From Pseudomonadota bacterium (lineage in GTDB: Bacteria > Pseudomonadota > Alphaproteobacteria > Micavibrionales > UBA1664), in assembly GCA_009926935.1 (NCBI GenBank), contig RFNZ01000005.1, forward strand, positions 1 to 64,000: 64,000 nt of DNA, given 5' to 3'. Positions 50,553 through 59,986 of this stretch are shown in pieces. The position numbers and the translations under genes are program-made. Every line of letters begins with the position of its first letter. The stretch's first letter is position 1. The notes under the pieces are model-generated. The model was given only the letters and a program-made list of their open reading frames with translations. It was not told the DNA's origin and did not search any database.

Positions 50553-51897
50553 GTTTAAAAGCGACGAGAGCGCTGCCGCTCGTGCGCGCCTTCTTGAATT
50601 TGCCAAAAAATTCGGTGCTCAGGAGGCAGATGTTATAGCCATGCATGGCCAGAGCCTGGATGTGTCTGTGCGCGATGGAGCTATAGAAGATGCAAGCAGG
50701 TCAGAGGATTTTGGTATTGGGCTTAGGGTTTTTAAAGGCCTGAGGCACGCGTACGGCTCTACCGCAGACGCCAGCAACGAGGGCCTTATAAAGCTGGCTG
50801 AACAGGTTTGCGCTATGGCTGATGTCGTACCGACGGATGCCTATACGCGACTGGCCAGAGTTGGAGAATTTGCCCAAAACTATCCCGATCTCGATCTTGC
50901 AGATCAGGATATGGCTTTTAGCGTGAAGGATCTTGCGGCGTTTGCCATACGTGCTGAAGCCGAGGCACTTCAACAAAAAGGCATAACCAAAAGCGATTCC
51001 GCCAGTGCCGGTCAGAATTTGCACGGCGTGGGTTATTCAACCAGTAGCGGTTTTTCAGGTGCCTATTGGTATAGCAGCAATCATATTTCACTGGGTGTGA
51101 TTGGTGGGCGCGGCGACTCCATGGAGACAGATCATGCCTCTAGTAGCGCCACACATCTTACTGATATCGAGTCGCCTGAGGTTGTAGGAAGGCGGGCAGC
51201 CGAACGTACACTTGCAAGGCTAAACCCACGTACAGGGAAAACTGGTGGTTTTCCGGTCATTTTTGACCGCCGCGTGTCGTCAAGCTTATTACGTACGCTT
51301 TCGCGTGCGATTTCCGGCCCGCGTATTGCCAAGGGAACCAGTTTTTTGTGTGGTAAAATTGGTCAGGTAATTTTTTCTCCAGATATTCGGATTATCGATG
51401 ATCCTCTCAAGATACGGGGGCATCGTTCCGGCCCATTTGATGGCGAGGGTTTACCTGTTTTTAGAAGAGTGATGGTGGATGGCGGGCAGCTTCAGTCATA
51501 TTTTTTGGATATCCGTTCAGCCGCAAGGCTAGGTATGCAGCCTACTGGCCACGCAACACGGGGGCTTTCGGCACCGCCTTCGCCTGCGCCGTCAAATCTT
51601 TGGATTGAACCGGGCGCTTATTCGCGCGCGCAGATGATCAAGAATATCGGCGAAGGGTTTCTGGTGACTGATCTTATGGGGGCAAGCATATCGCTTGAAA
51701 CCGGTGATTATAGCAGAGGTGCATCCGGATTCTGGATTGAGGCAGGAGAAATTGCCTACCCCGTATCCGAAATGACGATTGCAGGAAATCTCGCTGAAAT
51801 GTTTTTACATTTAAGCCCGGCGTCTGACCTCGAATTCCGCGATGGTGTTGATGCTCCTTCTCTATTGATCGAAGGAATGACGACAGCCTCCAGATAG
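50545..51897 (+). CDS. pmbA: TldE/PmbA-family metalloprotease subunit
   Basis: About 450 residues from a GTG at 50545 that overlaps the previous stop. Matches TldE/PmbA: QEADVIAMHGQSLDVSVRDGAIEDASRSEDFGIGLRV at the N-terminus, PVIFDRRVSSSLLRTLSRAISG in the middle, and the C-terminal GFLVTDLMGASISLETGDYSRGASGFWIE. TldE lacks the HExxxH zinc motif and works with TldD, which is not in the window. Known roles are proteolysis of peptides and of unfolded or modified peptides such as microcins. Confidence 0.93.
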   Translation: MSEFKSDESAAARARLLEFAKKFGAQEADVIAMHGQSLDVSVRDGAIEDASRSEDFGIGLRVFKGLRHAYGSTADASNEGLIKLAEQVCAMADVVPTDAYTRLARVGEFAQNYPDLDLADQDMAFSVKDLAAFAIRAEAEALQQKGITKSDSASAGQNLHGVGYSTSSGFSGAYWYSSNHISLGVIGGRGDSMETDHASSSATHLTDIESPEVVGRRAAERTLARLNPRTGKTGGFPVIFDRRVSSSLLRTLSRAISGPRIAKGTSFLCGKIGQVIFSPDIRIIDDPLKIRGHRSGPFDGEGLPVFRRVMVDGGQLQSYFLDIRSAARLGMQPTGHATRGLSAPPSPAPSNLWIEPGAYSRAQMIKNIGEGFLVTDLMGASISLETGDYSRGASGFWIEAGEIAYPVSEMTIAGNLAEMFLHLSPASDLEFRDGVDAPSLLIEGMTTASR

Positions 51898-51963
51898 ACT
51901 TTCTAATGTCATCGAATAGCGTTAGACTGTGGATAAGTTTGTCTGGTTATAGAAAAACATCCC

Positions 51964-52548
51964 ATGCTTTCTGCTCTTCGCGCTTCTGCACATTTTATGA
52001 TTATGGTGCTGCTGGCTTTGCTGGTTGCGGGCTGTGTTACATCCGATTCAAATAAAAATAGCCTTGAAGCGGCTGGCCAGTTTGTTTCCGCCATTAATGC
52101 TTCGCCTGTTTTGGCTCCAGGCGATGTCGTTATTCTTAAAGTTGAAGGCGAGGGTGATTTAAGCGGTGAGTACACTATCAAGCCGGACGGGTTGCTTACC
52201 TTGCCGCTCGTGCAGGATGTGCCGGTTGTCGGGCTTACGGTCGAAAGCGCCTCGAAGGTCATCAAGGCCGCGTATCAGAAAGGTTTTTTGGTTGATCCGG
52301 TTGTTCATGTTCAGAAAAAAATGCCGCCGGCTGTTTTTGTCATGGGCGCGGTTAATGCCGCCGGGAGCTATCCGTATTCCCCCTCTTCAACGGTCATGAA
52401 ATCGGCCGCTATGGCTGGCGGCTTTAGAGCGAACGCTGATTTGGTGCGTTTTGATGTTGTGCGCGCAGGGCAGTTGATCCATGCCGATGCTTCAACTGAA
52501 GTCATCGCAGGCGATGTCATCATGGTTAGAATGAGGGCGCTTCCATGA
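51964..52548 (+). CDS. Polysaccharide export lipoprotein (Wza-like)
   Basis: 194 residues with lipobox LLVAGC (Cys about 24). The Poly_export domain follows (LAPGDVVILKVEGEGDLSGEYTIKPDGLLTLP) and then an SLBB-type repeat (AVFVMGAVNAAGSYPYSPSS). It forms or serves the outer-membrane exit of an exopolysaccharide. It overlaps the Wzc-like gene (ATGA). It is shorter than Wza and lacks the C-terminal membrane helix. No polymerase, flippase or glycosyltransferase genes adjoin it. Confidence 0.9.
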   Translation: MLSALRASAHFMIMVLLALLVAGCVTSDSNKNSLEAAGQFVSAINASPVLAPGDVVILKVEGEGDLSGEYTIKPDGLLTLPLVQDVPVVGLTVESASKVIKAAYQKGFLVDPVVHVQKKMPPAVFVMGAVNAAGSYPYSPSSTVMKSAAMAGGFRANADLVRFDVVRAGQLIHADASTEVIAGDVIMVRMRALP

Positions 52549-54629
52549 ACACCCATGAAACCAGACAAAATGGCTCTATTTTGCGTACGCGTACACGTGT
52601 AACGGGCCATGATTTTCTAACTGTCTGCCGATTTATTGAAAGGCGCAAGTGGTTACCTTGCCTTGGTTTTGTGGTGGGTTCTCTTGTGGCGATGGCGATT
52701 TTGGCTCTTAGTCCGCCGCTTTATAGTGCTTCGTCACGTATCATGATTGATACCCATCAGAGCACGGATGCGACCGTGGTATCTGAAATGCAGATCATAC
52801 GGTCTACACCCGTTCTTTCTAAGGTTGCCGGTACGCTCGGGCTTTATAAGGACCCCAGATTTGTGCGAGAGGGTCTTTTTGAAAGTATCATGACTTCCTC
52901 AAATGCAGAGAATGCATTGCGCGCGCGCGTTCTATTCAGGCTTGATCGTATGCTGCATGTCCAGCGGATTGATGGCACCTCTATCATCGAGCTTACGGTT
53001 CGCCATCCGAATCCCGAGAGGGCCGCGCAAATAGCGAATGTCGTGTTGTCTGCCTACCGTGAGCGGAAGATGGACGAGCGTTTTGAGCAGTCGCGCCAGA
53101 TAGGCGAGTGGATGAACCGGCAGATTGACGCCTTAAAAATGGAGACTCAGAGCGCCAAAAAAAGGCTCGAAGATTTTAGAATCAAGCAGGAAGCGAACAT
53201 AGGCAGGCTTAGCGACGCAGGCCACGGCTCTATGGAAGCTCTGCAAAAAGAAATTCTTGTGACACAGGATAAAATCAAAGCGCTGGAAGCACGGCTAAAA
53301 AGCAGGAAGAGCGACACCGCCGTGCCCAGCGCTTCACTGAAAGCCGATGAGTCCAGACTTGTGAATACACTAGATGGCTTATTGCAGCGTTACGGCGAAA
53401 AGCACCCTAAAGTTTTAGAAGCCCGCCGCGATATTGCGAATGTACGTGCGCGTATGTCACGTAAGACTGTAAGTACATCTCAATTGATTGAAGCCGAGAT
53501 AGCAAAAGCAAACAGGCAGGTTGATGCTCTTCAGTCGGAACTTGAGGCCATTAGCAAAAACATGGGTGAGGGCAGCCGTTTTGATATGCAGTTGCAGGCA
53601 CTTGAGGCTGAAGTGCGCTCTAATGAACGGCTCCAAGAAAACCTGCTTTTGAAATATCAGGATATGGTTACGCAGTCAGAGTTTCAGGAAGAAATCGTGC
53701 GAGTTGTCAGCATGGCGACAATTCCATCCAAGCCAGACATGCAGGAACGTGTACGTTTTACGCTTATTTTTGGTTTTGCAGGTTTTCTGATTGCGTTTTC
53801 TTCTGTTGTCATACGTGCGCTCTGGAACACTGGTTTTACAAGCGTAGATCAGCTTGAAAGTCTTGCGGGATACCCTGTATTTGCAGCTGTGCCTAATGCC
53901 GCCATGAAGGGCGTCGCTATCCATCATACCATCATTGAGAAACCGGCTGCCATTATGGCGGAGGCACTTAGATCTTTGCGTGTGGCCTTGCGTCTGCGCA
54001 GCTCGGAGTTACGCGGTCCGCGTGTTGTTGCCTTTACATCGACTTTGCCTGATGAGGGTAAGACATCCCTTGCTGTCATGTTGGCCATGATTGCGGCCAA
54101 ATCTGGCGAAAGGGTTGTGGTGGTTGATTGTGATCTACGGCGCCCCAGCCTTCATAAAGCTTTTGGAATCGGAAATGCGAGAGGCCTTCAGGACTATCTT
54201 TCCAACAATGCTGGTCTGGATGACGCCATATACAGGCGTGATCCCTCAGGCGTACATGTTGTTACGGCAAAATCTGTTCCTACATATTCGCTTACACTTC
54301 TCACTTCTGGGCGTATGGAGCAGATGGTTGAAGCTTTGCGTGAGCAGTATGACCTCGTTATTTTGGACGCGCCATCATCCCTTGCATTTGCCGATGCCAG
54401 GGTTTTGGCCAGGATGGTCGATCAGGTTCTGTACGTTGTTTCCTGGGGGCGTACACGTAGGCAGGGTGTGCTAAACAGCCTTAAGGCATACGCGGACATG
54501 GGGTATGAGGACCTTGCTCTTGTTCTCAATAAAGTGGATCTGCGTGAGTACTTGCGTGAGAGCGCGTCAGCAGTAATTTACCAGTACGGTTATGAGGATG
54601 AGGGCGATCGTTTGAGCGCTACTTCTTGA
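52545..54629 (+). CDS. Wzc-like polysaccharide co-polymerase and tyrosine autokinase
   Basis: 694 residues. A Wzz chain-length domain is bounded by membrane segments at about 40-60 and 400-420, with a periplasmic coiled coil (about 180-390). The cytoplasmic BY-kinase has Walker A FTSTLPDEGKTSLAVML (about 499), Walker A' VVVDCDLRRPSLHKAFG and Walker B VILDAPSS. The C-terminus carries a small tyrosine cluster, VIYQYGYEDEGD, the usual autophosphorylation site. It controls polymer length and export together with the Wza-like partner. Confidence 0.93.
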   Translation: MNTHETRQNGSILRTRTRVTGHDFLTVCRFIERRKWLPCLGFVVGSLVAMAILALSPPLYSASSRIMIDTHQSTDATVVSEMQIIRSTPVLSKVAGTLGLYKDPRFVREGLFESIMTSSNAENALRARVLFRLDRMLHVQRIDGTSIIELTVRHPNPERAAQIANVVLSAYRERKMDERFEQSRQIGEWMNRQIDALKMETQSAKKRLEDFRIKQEANIGRLSDAGHGSMEALQKEILVTQDKIKALEARLKSRKSDTAVPSASLKADESRLVNTLDGLLQRYGEKHPKVLEARRDIANVRARMSRKTVSTSQLIEAEIAKANRQVDALQSELEAISKNMGEGSRFDMQLQALEAEVRSNERLQENLLLKYQDMVTQSEFQEEIVRVVSMATIPSKPDMQERVRFTLIFGFAGFLIAFSSVVIRALWNTGFTSVDQLESLAGYPVFAAVPNAAMKGVAIHHTIIEKPAAIMAEALRSLRVALRLRSSELRGPRVVAFTSTLPDEGKTSLAVMLAMIAAKSGERVVVVDCDLRRPSLHKAFGIGNARGLQDYLSNNAGLDDAIYRRDPSGVHVVTAKSVPTYSLTLLTSGRMEQMVEALREQYDLVILDAPSSLAFADARVLARMVDQVLYVVSWGRTRRQGVLNSLKAYADMGYEDLALVLNKVDLREYLRESASAVIYQYGYEDEGDRLSATS

Positions 54630-54654
54630 CAAACTGTCCCTAACGCTGCAATAT
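54626..54654 (+). promoter_or_regulatory. sigma-70-like promoter at the end of the tyrosine-kinase gene
   Basis: A perfect TTGACA (overlapping the kinase stop codon) is followed after 17 bp by CAATAT (or 18 bp by AATATA). The transcript would start near 54661, about 20 nt before a strong terminator that precedes the 110-aa gene. Confidence 0.5.
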
Positions 54655-54680
54655 AGGAACAATTTCCTAGACGTATTGTG

Positions 54681-54704
54681 CCCGCCGCAAGGCGGGTTTT
54701 TTTT
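54681..54704 (+). terminator. Intrinsic terminator before the 110-aa gene
   Basis: CCCGCC / GGCGGG with a GCAA tetraloop and eight Ts. It ends the kinase transcript. It also lies inside the leader of the 110-aa gene if that gene uses the TTGACA promoter, making it a potential attenuator. Confidence 0.85.
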
Positions 54705-54725
54705 ATTTTTAACAAGGAGTTTTTC

Positions 54726-55058
54726 ATGACCAGCATGCCTCTTGATAATGACAAGAACCTTATACCAGCGCTGCGTTTGCGTGCAGGCGGGGCCCATACC
54801 ATCGCGGCTACTGCGACCAGCGCCCGTAACACTACAGCCTTTAATGCCGCGACACGGGTTGTTTCCGTGTACGCGAGCGGCCCTGTCTATTTACGCTTTG
54901 GCGATTCAACGGTTACGGCGAGTACGAGTGACCATTTTTTCCCGTCAGGGCTTTATTACGATTTTGCGATTGGAGGCGGTAAAGTCGGGCAGTCTACAAA
55001 CCTTGCAGTTTTGAGGGCCGACACGGACTGCACCGTCTATATTTCAGAAAAGCAGTAA
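54726..55058 (+). CDS. Unrecognised 110-aa protein
   Basis: The ATG at 54726 has AAGGAG at ideal spacing. The product is rich in Ala, Thr, Ser and Gly, with alternating strands (VVSVYASGPVYLRFGDS, SDHFFPSGLYYDFAIGGG, TDCTVYISE) and no signal peptide. It looks like one compact beta-sandwich. Sequences of this flavour occur in phage virion or capsid-associated proteins, but no other phage gene is near and I cannot assign a family. It converges on recR with a 2-bp gap. Confidence 0.7.
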   Translation: MTSMPLDNDKNLIPALRLRAGGAHTIAATATSARNTTAFNAATRVVSVYASGPVYLRFGDSTVTASTSDHFFPSGLYYDFAIGGGKVGQSTNLAVLRADTDCTVYISEKQ

Positions 55059-55060
55059 GT

Positions 55061-55660
55061 CTAACGATTGACGGATGTCCGAGCCCTTAGGGCGGTGGTA
55101 AGCGTGCTATCATCCAGATAGTCAAGCTCACCACCAACGGGCATGCCGTGGGCTAGCTTTGAGATGCGAACATTTATGGGGCCGAGCCTGTCTGTCAGGT
55201 AATGAGCGGTTGTCTGGCCGTCAACTGTTGCTGCAAGTGCTAAAACAAGCTCTTCCGTGCCTTCTTCATGAATGCGCGCTACAAGTTGGTTAATACGTAG
55301 GTCGTCGGGTTTTATGCCGTCTATTGCAGAGAGCACGCCACCCAAGACATGGTACATGCCATCAAAAGCGCGGGTACGCTCGATTGCCCAGATATCCGCA
55401 ATGCCCTCGACGACACAAAGAAGTTTGCGGTTGCGGCGGGTGTCGCCACAAATGCCACAAGGGTCGTGAGAATCGAGGTTTCCGCAGCGCGTGCAGGTTT
55501 TGATGGCGGTATATGTTTTTTCAAGCTGCATCATGAGGGGCTTCATGGCTTTTTCGCGATCCTCGAGAAGGGAAAGCGCAAGTCTTCTGGCTGATCTTGG
55601 GCCCACGCCGGGCAATCGGGCCAGTATGCGTATGAGGTCGTTTATCTCAGGACTATTCAT
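55061..55660 (-). CDS. recR: Recombination mediator RecR
   Basis: 199 residues from the ATG at 55660, which overlaps the upstream stop as ATGA; a start six codons earlier is less likely. The helix-hairpin-helix is RILARLPGVGPRSARRLAL, the four-cysteine zinc finger is CTRCGNLDSHDPCGIC, and the Toprim domain has VVEGIADIWAIERT and the YHVLGGVLSAIDGI stretch. It loads RecA with RecF/RecO. The dnaX-ybaB neighbours common elsewhere are absent. Confidence 0.96.
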   Translation of the reverse strand: MNSPEINDLIRILARLPGVGPRSARRLALSLLEDREKAMKPLMMQLEKTYTAIKTCTRCGNLDSHDPCGICGDTRRNRKLLCVVEGIADIWAIERTRAFDGMYHVLGGVLSAIDGIKPDDLRINQLVARIHEEGTEELVLALAATVDGQTTAHYLTDRLGPINVRISKLAHGMPVGGELDYLDDSTLTTALRARTSVNR

Positions 55661-56331
55661 GCGGACTCTTTCGACCAATCGTCGCTAAAAATATTGGATG
55701 CCTTTATGCCACGGGTTAAAAGCACATCGCGGACCGACGATACCATTGGCCCTGGCCCGCATAAATAGGCTACATGCTGGTTTAGTGATGTGTTTTCGGT
55801 AGCGAGGGCTTGGGGTGGAGTGACATCTCCTATTGCTTCCGTCAGTGTAAATTCACCTGAGGAAAGAAGTGCGTCGAGTTCAGGCCGGCAATAGACATCG
55901 CTTTGGGTACGTGCACCGAAAACCAGCTTTACGCCTTCCTCCGTCAAGCCTTGTCTTAGTATTTCCTGAGCCATAGCCAGCATAGGCGCTATGCCCGTAC
56001 CGCCAGCCACCATGAGTACGGGGCGGTTTTGAGCGTGTGCGATGTCCATGTCACCGAACGGGCCTTCAAGAGTTAATCTGGTCCCTGTTTTTGCTGTACC
56101 TAGCGCTGCCGAAAGGCCGCCCCCCGTGTTGCGGATATGGAAGGTGATACGGCCGTCTTTTTCTGGGCGGGAAGCCATGGAAAAAGACCGGGGTTCGAAA
56201 CCTTCCATGCCAAGGCGGGCATATTGACCTGCTTTAAACAAGAACGGTGTTACGGGCATCAGGGTCAGAATACGGACTGTTTCCGTACGATCTTCAATAG
56301 CTGTGATAACGGCTTGGATAGGGGTTGCCAT
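55657..56331 (-). CDS. FAD/NAD(P)H oxidoreductase (ferredoxin reductase-like)
   Basis: 224 residues: an FAD-binding barrel with the RSFSMAS flavin motif (about 48-54), and an NAD(P)H domain with VAGGTGIAPMLAMAQ (about 107-121) and the terminal YLCGPGPMVSSVRDVL. No iron-sulfur domain is attached, so it resembles Fre/flavin reductase or a stand-alone reductase subunit. Its electron acceptor is not indicated. It lies directly after lolA without a gap and overlaps recR. Confidence 0.85.
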   Translation of the reverse strand: MATPIQAVITAIEDRTETVRILTLMPVTPFLFKAGQYARLGMEGFEPRSFSMASRPEKDGRITFHIRNTGGGLSAALGTAKTGTRLTLEGPFGDMDIAHAQNRPVLMVAGGTGIAPMLAMAQEILRQGLTEEGVKLVFGARTQSDVYCRPELDALLSSGEFTLTEAIGDVTPPQALATENTSLNQHVAYLCGPGPMVSSVRDVLLTRGIKASNIFSDDWSKESA

Positions 56332-56937
56332 TTATTCGTTCAGGCGGCCACGGCGCCCTTCAGGATCTTTGTAGACAAAGAGTTTTGAGGAGAGGGGGAC
56401 GCCGGTTTTGAGGTTGGCGAGTGTGATCTCGGTGGCTAAACCCTGTCCATCCAGAATACGCCAGGATTTGAGCTGAAATGGCTCTTCGGTAAAACGTAGG
56501 TCAACCTGACCTGCAGAAGGATCAGCCGATTGCGCCACTGTTATATGGACGAGGCCATTACGCGTGCGCGTATTTATGACCTTGAGGTCACCCTCAAGTC
56601 GTGTGTCCGGTCTTAAAAGAAAGTCTGCAAGCGTTGAGCCAATTGGCGCGCTCGACATCTGCTTTTGCGTGGCGTCATAGAAATGAAGAAATGTACCGTC
56701 CGCAACTATGAAATCTTTAGTAGGCGGATCGTACTCAAAACGTAAGCGGCCCGGGCGACTGATGTAGAAATTACCTGTCAGGCGCGTGCCGTCGTAACCG
56801 CTCTGCTCAAAACGGGCCTGACCAGTTTTGAGGTTTTTAAGCCATTCCTCGGCCTTTATGACCCGGGCGTCTTTGGCAACAGCCACGGCAGGCAGAAGGC
56901 AAACAAGCAAGAGTAAAGATGCGATCAGTTTTTTCAT
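56332..56937 (-). CDS. lolA: Outer-membrane lipoprotein carrier protein LolA
   Basis: 201 residues with a signal peptide (about 1-21, ending AVA). LolA fold: TGQARFEQSGYDGTRLTGNFYISRPGRLRFEYDPPTKDFIVADG, with the hydrophobic lipid-binding cavity formed by repeated strands. It ferries lipoproteins from LolCDE to the outer membrane. It lies 54 bp after ftsK, as in many bacteria where ftsK-lolA are neighbours. Confidence 0.92.
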   Translation of the reverse strand: MKKLIASLLLLVCLLPAVAVAKDARVIKAEEWLKNLKTGQARFEQSGYDGTRLTGNFYISRPGRLRFEYDPPTKDFIVADGTFLHFYDATQKQMSSAPIGSTLADFLLRPDTRLEGDLKVINTRTRNGLVHITVAQSADPSAGQVDLRFTEEPFQLKSWRILDGQGLATEITLANLKTGVPLSSKLFVYKDPEGRRGRLNE

Positions 56938-56991
56938 GATTTAAGGAGTAACGGACATTTCGGGCGAAGTGAAGGCTTTTTGGCGACTTTT

Positions 56992-59424
56992 CTAGCGCTC
57001 ACCTATCAGTACGTCGCGTTTACCCACATGGTTTGCAGGTGATATGACGCCCTGCTTTTCCATTTTCTCAATAAGAGTTGCCGCGCGGTTGTAGCCGATT
57101 TGGAGGTGCCGCTGGAGGAAGCTTGTAGACGCTTTTCCTTCCCGCGCGACGATGGCTACGGCCTGATCATAGAGATCATCACCCGAGTTGCCAAAGAGAT
57201 CGCCCGAACCATCGCTACCCTCATCGTCATCGCCACCCTGAGTAATGGTTTCGAGATATTGTGGTTCACCTTGGGCACGGAGATGCTCCACGATCTTCTG
57301 TACTTCGTTATCCGCTATGAAAGGCCCGTGTACGCGCTGTATGCGCCCGCCAGGGGCCATGTAGAGCATATCGCCCATGCCCAATAACTGTTCAGCGCCA
57401 CCTTCGTTCAGGATCGTCCGGCTATCGATTTTGGAGGTCACCTGGAAGGATATCCGTGTCGGGAAGTTGGCTTTGATGATGCCTGTAATGACGTCCACCG
57501 ACGGGCGTTGCGTGGCCATGATAAGGTGGATGCCAGCCGCGCGCGCCATTTGCGCGAGGCGCTGGACTGCGTTTTCGACTTCCTTACCGGCGACGAGCAT
57601 CAAATCAGCAAATTCGTCAACGACGACGACGATGTAAGGAAGCTCGATCAGCTCGATCGGTTGTTCTTCATAGATGGGTTTGCCCGTTTCAGGGTCAAAG
57701 CCCGTCTGGATTTTGCGGGTCAGTACCTCGCCTTTTTGCTGGGCCTCGCGGATGCGGGCGTTATAGCCGTCTATGTTGCGGACGCCGAGTTTGGACATCG
57801 CACGATAGCGCTCTTCCATCTCGTGCACTGTCCATTTGAGGGCAACGATGGCCTTGCCGGGTTCGGTTACAACGGGGGAAAGAAGGTGCGGAATATCATC
57901 ATAGATCGAGAGTTCCAGCATCTTGGGATCGATCATGATGAAGCGGCATTTTTCGGGGCTCAGCTTGTATAGCAGCGAGCAGATCATGGTGTTGACGGCT
58001 ACCGACTTACCGGAACCCGTTGTACCGGCGACGAGCAAATGCGGCATGCGTGCGAGGTCGGCAATAATCGGGTCTCCGCCAATATCTTTGCCCAAAACGA
58101 GCGGCAGGCGGTGTTTTGTATCGGCATAAGCTTCTGTTGAGAGAAGCGAACGCATGTAAACAGTGCGGCGTTTTTTGTTTGGAATTTCGATACCGATGAC
58201 GTTACGGCCCGGCACAACGGCGGCACGTACTGATGTTGAAGCCATGGAGCGTGCGATATCGTCCGAAAGGCCGATAACGCGGGATGACTTTGTGCCCGGC
58301 GAAGGTTCAAGCTCGTACAGGGTTACGACAGGACCCGGATTGATGCGGACAATTTCGCCGCTTATGTTGAAGTCTTCGAGCACTTGCTGCAGCAACTCCG
58401 CATTTCTTTTCAGGGCGCGTTCGTCGAGCTCGTCGTTCTCGCCTTCATCCGGGGCTTCCTGGAGGATTTCGATGTCAGGGAACTCCCAGTCGGAGTTGTC
58501 GCCCTGCAATGAGAGTGCACTTTGGTGTTTTGTTTTCTCTTTTTCTTTTTTCTTTGGTTTGTTGATGACCATGTCGTTGGATGGTCTTACGGCACGTAAA
58601 ACAGGTTCCTCCTCGCCTTCGGTTTCGTCTTCGGACTCGTCTTCATCCGAGGTTTCCAGCTTTGGTGTTTTGCGCATACGCTGCGCCGTTGTCGCGCGTG
58701 CGCGTTTCGGGGTTTCAGATTCGCTGTTGTCAAACCAGTCACGGATGCGCTGATACAGGGAAGTTATGGCCATAGCGCACCATGCCGTTGCGGCCAGTGC
58801 CACGCGGCCGATATCGCCCCAGCTATAGGCAGGAAGGCCCAGCGAGAGCGCGCCAAGCATAGTCGCCATGATACCGCACGTGATGGCGGTTGTGGCGAAT
58901 GCACTACTGCCAAGCCAGCCTTGAAAGAGATTGGAGATGCCAGAAAGCAAGCCCGCACCGACGATACCGCCTAAATAGGCTATAGGTTCCCACAGAGCGG
59001 GGGCAGCCATTCGGGCCATGGCGATCGAAGCGAAAATTGTTGCGCAGGCGATAAATAAAAAGCGAATGCCAGCGCCGAATACCGTTTCCGTACGGCGTAA
59101 AACCATGACCCCGCGGACGATCATGAAAGTTGCGGGGACCAGCCCTGCAAGTCCGACGAACTGAATGATTGAATCGGCAAGATATGCGCCTGCAACGCCG
59201 CCTGCATTGAATGGAGGTGTAGCGCTTGTGTTGTTAAAGGACGGATCGGTTGGGGTATATGACAAAAGTGCGAGAGATGTAAAAGCGCCAGCACCCAGAA
59301 GGCACAGTCCCCATGCATCTTTTAGGCGCTCGCTGAAAAAATGCGCGACTGTTTCAGGCAATATGCGCAGGCGGGAGGCGTTGCGGCGGTATCCACCGGA
59401 CGGACCGTAATTGTAACGTGGCAT
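56992..59424 (-). CDS. ftsK: DNA translocase FtsK
   Basis: 810 residues: several N-terminal membrane segments between about 35 and 225, an acidic/Lys-rich linker (about 235-310), the motor with alpha/beta domains (Walker [16 protein letters not shown] at about 466, Walker [16 protein letters not shown]), and the C-terminal gamma winged helix ([23 protein letters not shown]) that reads KOPS sites. It acts at the septum to clear chromosome termini. The linker is short compared with E. coli FtsK. Confidence 0.97.
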   Translation of the reverse strand: MPRYNYGPSGGYRRNASRLRILPETVAHFFSERLKDAWGLCLLGAGAFTSLALLSYTPTDPSFNNTSATPPFNAGGVAGAYLADSIIQFVGLAGLVPATFMIVRGVMVLRRTETVFGAGIRFLFIACATIFASIAMARMAAPALWEPIAYLGGIVGAGLLSGISNLFQGWLGSSAFATTAITCGIMATMLGALSLGLPAYSWGDIGRVALAATAWCAMAITSLYQRIRDWFDNSESETPKRARATTAQRMRKTPKLETSDEDESEDETEGEEEPVLRAVRPSNDMVINKPKKKEKEKTKHQSALSLQGDNSDWEFPDIEILQEAPDEGENDELDERALKRNAELLQQVLEDFNISGEIVRINPGPVVTLYELEPSPGTKSSRVIGLSDDIARSMASTSVRAAVVPGRNVIGIEIPNKKRRTVYMRSLLSTEAYADTKHRLPLVLGKDIGGDPIIADLARMPHLLVAGTTGSGKSVAVNTMICSLLYKLSPEKCRFIMIDPKMLELSIYDDIPHLLSPVVTEPGKAIVALKWTVHEMEERYRAMSKLGVRNIDGYNARIREAQQKGEVLTRKIQTGFDPETGKPIYEEQPIELIELPYIVVVVDEFADLMLVAGKEVENAVQRLAQMARAAGIHLIMATQRPSVDVITGIIKANFPTRISFQVTSKIDSRTILNEGGAEQLLGMGDMLYMAPGGRIQRVHGPFIADNEVQKIVEHLRAQGEPQYLETITQGGDDDEGSDGSGDLFGNSGDDLYDQAVAIVAREGKASTSFLQRHLQIGYNRAATLIEKMEKQGVISPANHVGKRDVLIGER

Positions 59425-59516
59425 TTTCTATATTTCCGATTTTGAGAAAGAGCTACCCGACTGCGAATCTTATTGGAATCGCGCGGTGCCAGCAAGGAAA
59501 GACAGATTCCGTAAAG

Positions 59517-59531
59517 TTAACGTTTTTTTAA
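59517..59531. promoter_or_regulatory. CtrA-like box between ftsK and the 116-aa gene
   Basis: TTAA-CGTTTTT-TTAA, an exact match to TTAA-N7-TTAA, lies in the 211-bp divergent gap, 93 bp before the ftsK start and 105 bp before the 116-aa gene. CtrA control of division genes is known in alphaproteobacteria, which makes the position plausible. Confidence 0.4.
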
Positions 59532-59635
59532 GACTTCTTACGCAATGATGAACGTAATCAGATGCGGTTCCGTTCGAGAATCGCCGTTCACAGGATACGG
59601 TTTCATAGAAGGAGCAACTCGTGCAAGGAGCGCGG

Positions 59636-59986
59636 ATGACGGCCATGTTGATGCCTGCAATCAATTCGTACTTCGCCATCTATACGGTCGAAGAACCTAT
59701 TGTTACGGAAACGATTGGGCGTATGTCACGGGGTATGAGCTGGGATTTGCACGCAACTGCCACAGACAGGTCTTTGGCCATCTCGCATGCCCGCATGCTG
59801 GCTTTGCAGCCGGGCGTCCTTGAAGTTCATGTCAAACACGTCAGCGAGAACCTTGAGAACGGTACTGTCAGCGTTCGTGACGTCAAACGCTGCAGACGCG
59901 GACGTGTCCATTTAAGTCGTGAAGCCGCAATAGCTGCAGCAGCTTTTGCCGCGACGCTGGCCTTCCTATTAGGCGCTCTTTTTTGA
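59636..59986 (+). CDS. Small protein with C-terminal membrane segment, 116 aa
   Basis: The ATG at 59636 has AAGGAG upstream; an in-frame GTG at 59621 lies before that ribosome-binding site. A soluble part of about 90 residues, with a basic KRCRRGRVHLSR just before the membrane, is followed by one C-terminal hydrophobic segment (about 95-115), so it may be tail-anchored. No family is recognised. Its end overlaps the convergent pheA gene by 18 bp. Confidence 0.6.
   Translation: MTAMLMPAINSYFAIYTVEEPIVTETIGRMSRGMSWDLHATATDRSLAISHARMLALQPGVLEVHVKHVSENLENGTVSVRDVKRCRRGRVHLSREAAIAAAAFAATLAFLLGALF

Noticed and set aside
59545-59823. 92-codon ORF overlapping the 116-aa gene
   Set aside because: It has no ribosome-binding site. 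The overlapping frame starting at 59636 has AAGGAG and a plausible membrane segment.
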